Part shown: positions 46,887 to 56,243 of the stretch, in pieces
How the letters are laid out: every line of letters begins with the position of its first letter
How positions within the stretch are numbered: position 1 is the first letter of the stretch
Assembly (NCBI GenBank): GCA_963803265.1
Contig: CAWDLZ010000010.1
Location: 184,926-248,925 of the forward strand
Direction of reading: 5' to 3'
DNA: 64,000 nucleotides
Source: CAIKMD01 sp963803265
Lineage (GTDB): Bacteria > Pseudomonadota > Alphaproteobacteria > ATCC43930 > CGMCC-115725
The notes under the pieces: generated by a model
What the model was told of the DNA's origin: nothing
The model's input: the letters and a program-made list of their open reading frames with translations, nothing else
Databases searched by the model: none
Program-made: the position numbers and the translations under genes

Positions 46887-47780
46887 TCAGGTAACGAAAG
46901 CAGGCAATTCAAGAACTTCGGCCGTTGAGCCCTCGATAGCGCGCACTAGCGATTCCGCCGTCTTTTCAGCGGCCACGAGCAACGTCATTGTGTCGGCTGC
47001 CATCTTCGCTTCGGCAAGTAGAACGCCGGCCATAGCGCGCCGGTCGTCGATCGAGAGGTCATCCCGAGACGGCCGGCCTTCACCCGTCGATTTCCATGCG
47101 AGGGAGTTGACGAAGGGCCTAAACGGTTCGACGATGTCGTCGGCGAGGTTGAATGCGTTCGTGACGCTCGCGTGGTTGAGGCCAAACGCCGGCAGCAAGC
47201 CTGCCGCTACGAGCGAGCGAGCAACGCCGGATCGCACCACAGCGTAACCATAGTTTAGCAGCTTATTGCGCTTGTCGCCGCCGTCTTCGCGGCGGAATTC
47301 GGGCCATAGCTGCGTCCAGTAATACCTGGCTGCCCGAGCTTCCACATTGCTCGGGTCGCCGGAACCGACGAGGCGCGCCATCTCCTTTAGAGTATGCACG
47401 CCGCCTCGGCCAACCGCGTGCAGCGCTTCCGCCTGATTTTCGATTTTTGCGCGCACGATTTTTTGCCAAAGCCCCTTCTTCAGGGGCGCGGCCATAGCGG
47501 CTTGCCGGTGTGCGATCTCGCCCTGGCGGAAATGCCGATGAAACGGAAGCAGGACTCCGGAAGGCGTATGCGTCTCATCGGTTGCGATCAATGCGACTCC
47601 CGCCGACATACACGCCGAAAGCAAGCTCCCGGTCACGGTCGATTGTGGGGTATCGAGAACGATCCAGGCAACATCTTCGAGCGGGATACGCACGTCGCCA
47701 TCTTCTTGGGCAATTACGACCTGTCCGTCGGCCAATGACAGCCGCGATGGCTTCGTCAGGTGCAGACCACGCCATGCCAT
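46887..47780 (-). CDS. cas1: CRISPR-associated integrase Cas1 (type II)
   Basis: Protein of 297 residues. The N-terminal beta domain (GLHLTKPSRLSLADGQVVI) is followed by the helical catalytic domain with Glu in SNVEARAARYYW, His in FGLNHASVTNAFNLADD and Asp in DDIVEPFRP. It integrates protospacers at the array as a complex with Cas2; type II systems also need Cas9, which is broken here. The start overlaps the cas9 end by 25 bp. The sequence appears intact. Confidence 0.95.
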   Translation of the reverse strand: MAWRGLHLTKPSRLSLADGQVVIAQEDGDVRIPLEDVAWIVLDTPQSTVTGSLLSACMSAGVALIATDETHTPSGVLLPFHRHFRQGEIAHRQAAMAAPLKKGLWQKIVRAKIENQAEALHAVGRGGVHTLKEMARLVGSGDPSNVEARAARYYWTQLWPEFRREDGGDKRNKLLNYGYAVVRSGVARSLVAAGLLPAFGLNHASVTNAFNLADDIVEPFRPFVNSLAWKSTGEGRPSRDDLSIDDRRAMAGVLLAEAKMAADTMTLLVAAEKTAESLVRAIEGSTAEVLELPAFVT

Positions 47781-49881
47781 GTGCGGGTCTCGCTTGGAAT
47801 TTCAAAGTGCCGGCCGAGGCGATCGATCGTAAACTTACGAATATTTTTGAGCGTTCGTGCGCCAATGCCCACGCGAGTCTCTTCCTTTGTATAATGCGGC
47901 GATACCGCAAACGCGCCTGTGCTGCGGCTTAGGCCGCGGAAATATCCTTCGATCACCTCGCCATCGGGCTTTACCAATTCGACGAAGTTCAACTGATAGA
48001 GACTCCAAAGAAATTCGTAGGTTGCGTCGATTTCGGGCCATTCTCCTTCGGACGTGGCGGCCTGTACGGCTCTGCTTGGAGGCGTCGGCCAATTCTCCAG
48101 GTTCGCTACCTGATGCGGATAAATCGGCACAACAAAAAATTCCCAAGCGCCCTTTTTGTTTTTCTTTCTAAACACGTCCACACGGACCATCTCGCCGCGA
48201 TCGGCCGCGCCATCGCGAACCAGTACGTCCGCTTTGTTGCTACTCTGCACGCGCACCTTCGCGACGGGATCCCCTTCGGAGACAGCGGCTTGCGGTCCTT
48301 CGGCTTTCCTGTCGCGATCCAATCGCGAAGGGTCTCGATCAGCTTGGCGTTCCGTTCGGGATTCTTGATCCGAGCCAAATCCTTTTCCGTCAACGCTTCG
48401 ACGCGCTTGCGCTCATAAACGATTTGATCGCCATCGGCCCGGACGATTTGACGGATCGTCGCGCCATGCCCCTCGCCACGTGCTCGGCGCCGCTCGGCGC
48501 GGGAAACGAAGACGGTCGGAAGTTTTGCCTTGGTCTCCGCCACGAATCCAGGCCAGGGTGGGTCGAGCCGGGCGAAGTCGCGATGCGCGCCGATTTTCTC
48601 CGCTTCCTGGAATGCCCGGGTGAGCTTTTGGAGCGCGCCTTCGGTCGTAGCCGCGACGACTAGAGCATCGAGTGCATGATGGCGGTCGTCGGCCACACGA
48701 TTGCCTTCAGAATCCTTCTTGAGGTCTTGGATGCCCCAGCCTCGCCGCAAGCGATCGGTCAAAGGGCCGGGGCGGGCGAAAACGCGGCGCGGACCATCGT
48801 CGGGATACATCCGTGCTAGCGCGTCAGCCAAGAGACGACAGGCATAGCGTGTGTCGTTGAGGTTGCGCGGCCGGAATTTTTCTTCGAGCAGCGACGTATC
48901 CTTAAGAAGGTAGTTTCGTTTCTTGCGGCCTTTCATGCTCTTATTGGTTTCGACGCCCTCGGCGAATTGTATCCATCGTTGTTCTTCCGTACCAAACCAT
49001 TCGAAGGGCGTCCGACCTTTCTTCTCTTGGTTTGCGCCGGCAAAGCAAAGCGTCTTGTTGACGAAGGAATCATCGCCGGAACGGCTCCAGGGTAGGATGT
49101 GATCGATCTGCACCGAATTGTCGGAGGCGACTATGGCGTTGGGATGGATTTCTCTGTCCGTGTAAAGGCAGCGGCCATTTTGCTCGCGCCACAATTCGAA
49201 CCGCAGAATGTCTTCGCCGCTCTTTGCCTCTTGTCCCACCGTTGCGATGAACTGCTCGCGGAGCCAATCTTTTTGTTTATTGCGTTTCTCGATCCCGAAT
49301 CTAATCTCGTCACGTTCTTCCTTGCTCTTCCCGACGTCGCGCGCGAGTTCAACATGAATACGCCCGGGCAACCCGTATTCCTGAACGATGGCGCGTACTT
49401 GCTTGATCGCTTCCGTTAGTGCCTTGCGGGCTATCGGATTGCCGATCTTTGCCGGGTCGGTCTCAGGACGTTTCGCGTGATCGTATCCAGCGACTTCGCA
49501 GGCGGCGGAATAGACCAGACCGCCCTTCAGATGAGGGATGATGTTGCGACACGCTTTTGCCGAGATATGGCCCGCTCCCTTGAAATCTCCAAAATCGCCA
49601 TCCTGAACGCCCCTCATCAGCGCGTCGCGGATAATCGGTTCAAGTCCGATCTCATCGAGACCGGTCCGAATGGAGTTCACGTCCTCGCGGAACGAAAGGA
49701 CGAAGGCGATCCGATCGAGCTTGTCGGGGATGGCAAGCAAGGTCTGCCAGGCGTTGCCCAAAACCTTCCGCAAGGCATAAGTACCAGCAGCCAGGTCGCC
49801 CGTCCTCGTCGCTACGTCGCGTTTGCCTTCTTCTTCATAGGGCACGCCAGCGAAGCGGTGGTCATCGCTCAATGCGATTAG
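47756..49881 (-). pseudogene. cas9: Cas9 (type II-C), C-terminal part: HNH, RuvC-II/III and PAM-interacting region, with a frameshift
   Basis: Continues Cas9 after the IS, from IALSDDHRFAGVPYEEEGK. RuvC-II is IHVELARDVGKS. The HNH domain is VQIDHILPWSRSGDDSF with NKTLCF (Asp, His, Asn). RuvC-III is RHHALDALVVAA. The frame breaks at a C4 run (48271-48274); one more C would join PLSPKG to DPVAKVRVQ and the rest of the protein, which ends at 47756. With the IS removed and this base added, Cas9 would be about 1018 residues, normal for II-C. The piece between the IS and the shift is read from a weak IS-supplied TTG at 49944. Confidence 0.92.
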
Positions 49882-51506
49882 CCGTTTGTATTCACGAGCG
49901 TAGCGCGATTTTCGGCGCACCACGATTCTTTTGAAGTGTGACAAGGCTGATCCATCGCGTTCGTTACGACGCTGATCGGGATTTTATTGGGTCGAGGGCT
50001 GGAGGTTGCGGGAAGGGTTCGGCGGGGCACATCGCCCCGTGGGTCATGGTCCCGCAGCGGCGAAGCGGCCGGCGAGCAGCCGGAAGATCGCTGCGTCCGG
50101 GCAAGCTGTCGGCAGCCAGAGGCGAATTCGAGCGGCGCCCTCGACGACGCGGGCGGCGATCTTGATCAGCCGCAATCGCAGCGTCGTGAACTCGGCCGTT
50201 CTCCAAGAGGAACGCTTGGGCGCGGCAGCGCGCAGAGTGAGAAGCAGCCAATAAGCCGCCGTGTGCAGGATGAGGCGCATCTGATTGGCCCGCGGGTCAC
50301 GGCACGACGTACGATCCGAGGCGAGCTGGGCCTTGTGTAGCTTGATGAAGTTCTCCGCTTGGCCGCGGCCACAGTAGACTGTCTCATAGAGATGCTTGGC
50401 GCTGCCCTTGAGCGAGGTGACGACGTAACGGACATCGAGGCCGAGCTTCGTCGCCTCGATCCGGGCGACGACACGGCGCTGTCTTTGCCAACTCTTGGCG
50501 CCGTAACGCAGCGTGCTCCAGCGGCGCAGCTTCTCGGTTCCGGTCACCGCGCGCTCGACGCACACCGCGTCGGCAACCGACCGGATCATGCCGGCGAGCA
50601 CCGGGTTGCCGCCGAAGCCGAAGATGTAGCCAATCCCATTGGCTTCGCACCAATCCATCGCCTTGACTCGACCGTAGTGGCTGTCACCGCGCACCAGGAT
50701 GTCAACCTTCGGCCAGTGCCGGCGAATGCGGGCAATGACATGCTTCAGGATCGTGCGCACTTCGATCCCGCCCGGCGTCTTGCCGCTGCGCAGGATGACG
50801 GCAACGGGCTTGCCGCTCGTCCCCTCGTAGATATGGATCGGCAGGAAGCAGCGTTCGTCGTAATGCGCGTTGAACAGCGATAACTGCTGCCGGCCATGCA
50901 CCGCGTCGAAGGTGTCGTCGATGTCGAGAATAATCGAAGCCGGCGCCCGCGCGTAACTGGCACAGAACTGATCCACCAGCGCCAGCATCAGTCGCGCGAT
51001 CTCGATCCGCGACGGCGCATTCTCCAACCGCGACATGGTCGGTTGCGAGCACAGCGCCTCGCCGCTTCCCGGTGCTCGGCCCACCGCCATCTTGAATACC
51101 GGGTCGTCCCGCAGTTTGTTGCAGTCGTTGGCGTCCTCGTACCCCGCCGCGATCGCAAACATCCGAAGCCGCAGCATCTCCTCGACCGTGTGATCGATGC
51201 GATCGGAATCACGGCGATCCTTCAGGCAGGTCGCGAGGCGCGCTGCAACGCCCAGATGCCGCTCGACCCCGCGCAGCAGCAGCACGCCCGCATCCGACGA
51301 CAGCATCCCGCCGTCGAAAGCTACGCTCACTTTCTTGCGGCAAATCGCTGGCAGGGAAAACGGCAGGAGGTTATCTTTGTTCATGGCGGATGTGGCGCTC
51401 CGTGATCGCGGCTTCAACTCTGTCCTGACAACAGAATCATGCTCGCAATCAGCGGCTTACGCTACATCCGCCAGCCTACAATCGCTCCCGTCGTGAATAA
51501 GGCGGG
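49882..51506 (-). mobile_element. IS1380-family element, copy 2, inserted in cas9
   Basis: A 1625-bp element. On the + strand the flanks are TTAG (49878-49881) and CTAG (51507-51510), so three or four bases (TAG, or CTAG with one change) are duplicated. On the coding strand, cgc aaa CTA before the element joins ATC GCA TTG after it in frame, giving RKLIALSDD. It is near-identical to copy 3. Confidence 0.93.
50044..51384 (-). CDS. IS1380 transposase (copy 2)
   Basis: Intact 446-residue DDE transposase starting MNKDNLLPFSLPAICRKKV, with DIDDT, RGDSHYGRVKAMD and RGQAENFIKLHK. A TTG 33 bp upstream is open in this copy but absent from copy 3, so the ATG is taken as the start. Confidence 0.93.
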   Translation of the reverse strand: MNKDNLLPFSLPAICRKKVSVAFDGGMLSSDAGVLLLRGVERHLGVAARLATCLKDRRDSDRIDHTVEEMLRLRMFAIAAGYEDANDCNKLRDDPVFKMAVGRAPGSGEALCSQPTMSRLENAPSRIEIARLMLALVDQFCASYARAPASIILDIDDTFDAVHGRQQLSLFNAHYDERCFLPIHIYEGTSGKPVAVILRSGKTPGGIEVRTILKHVIARIRRHWPKVDILVRGDSHYGRVKAMDWCEANGIGYIFGFGGNPVLAGMIRSVADAVCVERAVTGTEKLRRWSTLRYGAKSWQRQRRVVARIEATKLGLDVRYVVTSLKGSAKHLYETVYCGRGQAENFIKLHKAQLASDRTSCRDPRANQMRLILHTAAYWLLLTLRAAAPKRSSWRTAEFTTLRLRLIKIAARVVEGAARIRLWLPTACPDAAIFRLLAGRFAAAGP

Positions 51507-52443
51507 CTAGTTTGCGAAGTCGCTTGAAGGTCATTCCCCGGAACGCACCGAAGTCTTTACTCGCGGCATCTATTTCCACAGGCGTCAACGGAATTTCGCT
51601 TGAGGATGATTGAATGCGAAGCGCCGTGAGCCGCGAGAGAAAGCGAAACAATTCGTATGAATAGCAGCAATTCGCCGCGCGCTTCTCGCCGGGCTCGAAG
51701 GGGCAGCCGCCAACCTTGTCCTCGCTGTCGGCCAGGGGACGCTGGAAGAATGCCGTATCGATGAAATTTCGTTCCAGTTCTTCCGTTGCAAGCCGATTGC
51801 CAGCGGCGCGCTGGCGATCGAACAGCAGGCGCACCTCTTGCTCTTGATCGTCGCGCAAGATCGAGCGCGAGTAGTCGCCGTCGCGATTGTGCTTGCGAAG
51901 CGAATAGGCCGGGTCTTTGACGAACATCTCGCCCACGGTGCTATAATTCTTCATGCGCTCACGCGTCGCCTCGATCGCGCCCAGCATTTCGGACGAGTCC
52001 TTGGGCGCATTCGCGCCACGGTCGCGCTTGCTGTTCGACTTGAAGCCGCGATGCTTCGCAATGTGGCCGAGTGCCACGGCCAGTTCCGGACCGGCCAGTC
52101 GCCGTTCCAACCCATCGGCCCGCAAAGTCCAGGGATTGAGCCCCGGAATTTTAAGTGCGCCTTTCCGGTCGTCGGCGATCAATCCGGCATCGTCAAACAG
52201 CCGGCGCAACGCGTTCATGCGCTGGCGACGGCGGCGAATCACCCTGCGTAGTCCGCGGTGCTGGCGACGGAGCTGGTTGGTCGGCGTCCGCTCCTTGTTC
52301 GTTTCCGGCACGTCGAAGGTGCGCGCACCCATGGCCACGATGCGGTCCGACGCTCTCGTTTCGTCAATGACCGCCCAGCCACACGACCCGATTCCAAGGT
52401 CAAGGCCAAGGATTAGGTTTTCCTGAAGATGTCTGCCTACCAT
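51507..52443 (-). pseudogene. cas9: Cas9 (type II-C), N-terminal part: RuvC-I, bridge helix and part of REC, cut by IS1380
   Basis: The first 312 residues of Cas9. RuvC-I is LILGLDLGIGSCGWAVIDE, with the catalytic Asp at residue 15. The arginine-rich bridge helix is LRRQHRGLRRVIRRRRQR, and a recognition-lobe region follows to FKRLRKL. The IS adds 16 foreign residues and a stop. No strong ribosome site precedes the ATG at 52443. The operon order is cas9-cas1-cas2, with the tracrRNA divergent upstream; no cas4 or csn2 is present, which defines type II-C. Confidence 0.95.
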
Positions 52444-52479
52444 CGAAGTTTCTTGTCAGCGTCCCTCAGAACCGAATTA

Positions 52480-52508
52480 TTGACTATACGGGGTGTTTCT
52501 GCAATATT
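52480..52508 (+). promoter_or_regulatory. predicted tracrRNA promoter
   Basis: TTGACT at 52480-52485 and AATATT at 52503-52508 are 17 bp apart. They would start transcription at about 52514-52516, exactly where the anti-repeat begins. Confidence 0.6.
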
Positions 52509-52513
52509 TACGT

Positions 52514-52590
52514 GTGGGAGTTGGTTGGGAAACCACGGTAAAGTGGTTTTCCACTGAAGGATTACCCCTTGGCCGAAAGGCCAAGGGGGA
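52514..52590 (+). ncRNA. predicted tracrRNA
   Basis: Bases 52514-52539 are complementary to CRISPR repeat bases 1-26. There is one U-U mismatch opposite repeat base 14, and there are G-U pairs at both ends. Repeat base 18 (A or G) faces U at 52522. A short stem follows (AGTGG-TTTT-CCACT, 52542-52555), placed like the nexus of known tracrRNAs. Then comes a perfect 10-bp hairpin with a GAAA loop (52565-52588, CCCCTTGGCC stem). The 3' end is set after that hairpin by inference. No long U-run follows. Confidence 0.88.
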
Positions 52591-52961
52591 TTCCGAAGCG
52601 TGATTCTGATTATGACGACGAATGTCGGCGTATCCAGGCCCGCCATCCTCTTCGGCTCCGCGGCAGCGCCGCCCGCACCCGCCGTGCCCAAGGTGCGAAA
52701 TCGCGTCCAAATGCGGCTCTGACTCACTCTTGGTGCAGGTCGGCAAAATGATCCGGATTTCTCGGATCAAGCACCAGGCGCGGACGGCAATCGCTTCTTT
52801 TTGGGCGCTGCTAGGTCTCGCCGCCGCTCGCATCGGGATCAAGTCACGTCGCATCATTGCCTTGCACCCGCTTCGAACCGGCGCTGCACCAAAAGTGAGC
52901 CAGCGCCATTGTTGCTTGCGATTTTGTACTATGCGGACTGAGAGCTATGAGACGACGGGAT
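52591..52961. other. region between tracrRNA and the split nuclease-like gene
   Basis: No gene recognised. It is 3' to both the tracrRNA and the convergent nuclease-like gene. Confidence 0.4.
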
Positions 52962-53596
52962 CTACGCGGCTGCTTCTCTTGCAATATTTAGTAAGCCGAG
53001 CCTTCGCACTGCGTCGTAAATTCGGGTCGCTTCGGCAGTCAATGCACGTGATAACTTCTTTCGCTGCTTTGAACTCATACACTCCGATGGGGTTCGCCCG
53101 TTTGTTTTGCAAAACGTCTTCCATTCTGCAAGAGCGCGTTCGGGCGTCCACTTAATCCGCGCATTGCGACCGTTTCGGGCTTCGGCCAATACACCGTGCC
53201 GGCGTGCTGCATCGTAAATCTTATCCGCCTCGCGGCCGCTTTCGCGCGTCAAAGTTCGTCGCTGCTCGGTGCCTTTGGCTTGTGATGGCGATATGCCGTA
53301 TTGGTCTTCATAATTACGCCACGCAGCAATAACGTTCTCAGGAGTCCACGCCGTTGTGCTGGCGTGAGCGTGCCCAAGTAGCTTGCGCAAGTTTCGGGCG
53401 CCGCCGAGCCATTGATTCACGCGGATGGCTAACGTATTGTATTGTGGGCCAGGACAATTAGCGTACTTACCACGCTTTCGGAGCCAGTCTTCAGAAGGGA
53501 AGATTCCATCAGGCATACGGGCGGCGAGTTCTTTGCATGACGCGAGAAGCTCATCAGCGTCGGACCAGTGCGATGTCTCGATGAATCTGTCTCTAG
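52962..53596 (-). pseudogene. AP2-domain nuclease-like protein, C-terminal part (after IS1380)
   Basis: Continues the interrupted protein in frame as PRDRFIETSHWSDADELLAS for about 210 residues. It holds two related repeats of about 60 residues: TAWTPENVIAAWRNYEDQYG to IYDAARRHGVL, and IKWTPERALAEWKTFCKTNG to IYDAVRRLGLL. These are probably DNA-binding helical modules. It cannot be expressed as part of the original protein while the IS is present. Confidence 0.75.
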
Positions 53597-55221
53597 CCGT
53601 TTGTATTCACGAGCGTAGCGCGATTTTCGGCGCACCACGATTCTTTTGAAGTGTGACAAGGCTGATCCATCGCGTTCGTTACGACGCTGATCGGGATTTT
53701 ATTGGGTCGAGGGCTGGAGGTTGCGGGAAGGGTTCGGCGGGGCACATCGCCCCGTGGGTCATGGTCCCGCAGCGGCGAAGCGGCCGGCGAGCAGCCGGAA
53801 GATCGCTGCGTCCGGGCAAGCTGTCGGCAGCCAGAGGCGAATTCGAGCGGCGCCCTCGACGACGCGGGCGGCGATCTTGATCAGCCGCAATCGCAGCGTC
53901 GTGAACTCGGCCGTTCTCCAAGAGGAACGCTTGGGCGCGGCAGCGCGCAGAGTGAGAAGCAGCCAATAAGCCGCCGTGTGCAGGATGAGGCGCATCTGAT
54001 TGGCCCGCGGGTCACGGCACGACGTACGATCCGAGGCGAGCTGGGCCTTGTGTAGCTTGATGAAGTTCTCCGCTTGGCCGCGGCCACAGTAGACTGTCTC
54101 ATAGAGATGCTTGGCGCTGCCCTTGAGCGAGGTGACGACGTAACGGACATCGAGGCCGAGCTTCGTCGCCTCGATCCGGGCGACGACACGGCGCTGTCTT
54201 TGCCAACTCTTGGCGCCGTAACGCAGCGTGCTCCAGCGGCGCAGCTTCTCGGTTCCGGTCACCGCGCGCTCGACGCACACCGCGTCGGCAACCGACCGGA
54301 TCATGCCGGCGAGCACCGGGTTGCCGCCGAAGCCGAAGATGTAGCCAATCCCATTGGCTTCGCACCAATCCATCGCCTTGACTCGACCGTAGTGGCTGTC
54401 ACCGCGCACCAGGATGTTAACCTTCGGCCAGTGCCGGCGAATGCGGGCAATGACATGCTTCAGGATCGTGCGCACTTCGATCCCGCCCGGCGTCTTGCCG
54501 CTGCGCAGGATGACGGCAACGGGCTTGCCGCTCGTCCCCTCGTAGATATGGATCGGCAGGAAGCAGCGTTCGTCGTAATGCGCGTTGAACAGCGATAACT
54601 GCTGCCGGCCATGCACCGCGTCGAAGGTGTCGTCGATGTCGAGAATAATCGAAGCCGGCGCCCGCGCGTAACTGGCACAGAACTGATCCACCAGCGCCAG
54701 CATCAGTCGCGCGATCTCGATCCGCGACGGCGCATTCTCCAACCGCGACATGGTCGGTTGCGAGCACAGCGCCTCGCCGCTTCCCGGTGCTCGGCCCACC
54801 GCCATCTTGAATACCGGGTCGTCCCGCAGTTTGTTGCAGTCGTTGGCGTCCTCGTACCCCGCCGCGATCGCAAACATCCGAAGCCGCAGCATCTCCTCGA
54901 CCGTGTGATCGATGCGATCGGAATCACGGCGATCCTTCAGGCAGGTCGCGAGGCGCGCTGCAACGCCCAGATGCCGCTCGACCCCGCGCAGCAGCAGCAC
55001 GCCCGCATCCGACGACAGCATCCCGCCGTCGAAAGCTACGCTCACTTTCTTGCGGCAAATCGCTGGCAGGGAAAACGGCAGGAGGTTATCTTTGTTCATG
55101 GCGGATGTGGCGCTCCGTGATCGCGGCTTCGACTCTGTCCTGACAACAGAATCATGCTCGCAATCAGCGGCTTACGCTACATCCGCCAGCCTACAATCGC
55201 TCCCGTCGTGAATAAGGCGGG
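53597..55221 (-). mobile_element. IS1380-family element, copy 3
   Basis: A 1625-bp element flanked by CTAG at 53593-53596 and 55222-55225. Nearly identical to copy 2 (for example T versus C near 54418 and G versus A near 55130) and in the same orientation. Each copy has its own target duplication, so the two are independent insertions. Confidence 0.93.
53759..55099 (-). CDS. IS1380 transposase (copy 3)
   Basis: Intact 446-residue DDE transposase, the same as copy 2 except for isolated substitutions (VNILVRGD instead of VDILVRGD). Copies 2 and 3 can both supply active transposase, so further movement of this IS is possible. Confidence 0.93.
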   Translation of the reverse strand: MNKDNLLPFSLPAICRKKVSVAFDGGMLSSDAGVLLLRGVERHLGVAARLATCLKDRRDSDRIDHTVEEMLRLRMFAIAAGYEDANDCNKLRDDPVFKMAVGRAPGSGEALCSQPTMSRLENAPSRIEIARLMLALVDQFCASYARAPASIILDIDDTFDAVHGRQQLSLFNAHYDERCFLPIHIYEGTSGKPVAVILRSGKTPGGIEVRTILKHVIARIRRHWPKVNILVRGDSHYGRVKAMDWCEANGIGYIFGFGGNPVLAGMIRSVADAVCVERAVTGTEKLRRWSTLRYGAKSWQRQRRVVARIEATKLGLDVRYVVTSLKGSAKHLYETVYCGRGQAENFIKLHKAQLASDRTSCRDPRANQMRLILHTAAYWLLLTLRAAAPKRSSWRTAEFTTLRLRLIKIAARVVEGAARIRLWLPTACPDAAIFRLLAGRFAAAGP

Positions 55222-56243
55222 CTAGGTTTATCGAATTGGAACGGTTCGACGACGCCGAGATAGGGCTTGAGGATTTCCGTCAGGCGGGCATCGGACAAGC
55301 AGTCCTTATACGGGATGCCCAGGAAATCCGGGTTTTTAGCATGGAATGCTTCTTTGAATGCGCGCGTTTTCTGATATCTGCCGCCGGATAAGGAATTGAG
55401 TGGATCGCCCCATATCTCCACATCGATCGACGCGCCGCTCAATGACGGAAAATGCAGATCATAGCTGCCCCAACGCCTTCCCGATTGCTCCGAATATTCG
55501 TCGGGATACCGCTCGCCGCGCTTGTGCACGATGCCGCGTGCATAAAGGAAATCGGATAAGCACGCTTCGGGGCGGCTACGCCACCGCATGCCATTCCGGG
55601 ACGGGCAGAAATTGCTGGTCGCGAAGCAGCCGACGGCCTTGCGCACGTCTTCCCAAGTATGGCCGGATGCGTGAACGGCGGTAGTGAGCGAGCTGTAACC
55701 GTTCTTCCGAAACCATTCCACAGTTGGGAGATCACCGTGAAGCTCTTTGATTTCCTGTGCCTTCGCGAGGGCGACTTCGTAGGACCATCGCGGCTTGGTC
55801 ACGCCACGATAGGTTCGGGCCGAGGTACGCCATGCCGCATATTCTTCGGTTAGACCGAGCGCTCCCAAAAGGACGGACTGGTTTAGGCCGGCCGCTAGCA
55901 ACCGCGGGTAAAGTGCTGACTTCTGTTTTTCAAGAAACGGCGTGAACAACGCCCTGATGCCGTGGGCTTCATAAAGCCCCTTCACGGTGTCAAGCAGGTC
56001 TTGCCGAGTGGGAGCGGTCTTGCCCTCGCGGAGCTGTGCGGCGGTGCGAATATAAGCAAGATGGGCTTCTTCCGCCGACTTGAATAGCCCGAGGTAATGA
56101 TGCTTGCCGCCAGCCCAAATCACCGCTGACCACTTCTTGGCACCCTTGTGCCAGGACACACCTTGGTACCCGCTGGTGTTGGCTTTACGGAGTCGGGCAG
56201 ACTGACCGAGCTGGTCGGCAAGACGGTGGGGTTGGTTGCCCAA
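55222..56243 (-). pseudogene. AP2-domain nuclease-like protein, N-terminal part (cut by IS1380)
   Basis: About 340 residues. Residues 20-65 are an AP2-type DNA-binding domain (NTSGYQGVSWHKGAKKWSAV). A helical repeat around PRWSYEVALAKAQEIKELHG follows. Then comes a possible nuclease core (RPEACLSDFLYARGIVHKRG, GSYDLHFPS, IDVEIWGDPLN, YQKTRAFKEAFHAKN) with acidic residues spaced like PD-(D/E)XK enzymes. AP2 domains occur in many homing-type nucleases. The frame before 56243 is open without an ATG and the TTG start is weak, so the true N-terminus may be longer. Removing the IS restores a protein of about 550 residues. Confidence 0.72.

Noticed and set aside
53429..53659. Open frame running from the IS end of copy 3 into the nuclease-like gene
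   Set aside because: Unlike in cas9, the IS-derived frame is out of register with the interrupted protein, so it is not a fusion.
49882..55221. Composite transposon made of IS1380 copies 2 and 3 carrying the tracrRNA
   Set aside because: Each copy has its own target duplication and each interrupted gene joins across its own copy, so they are two independent insertions.
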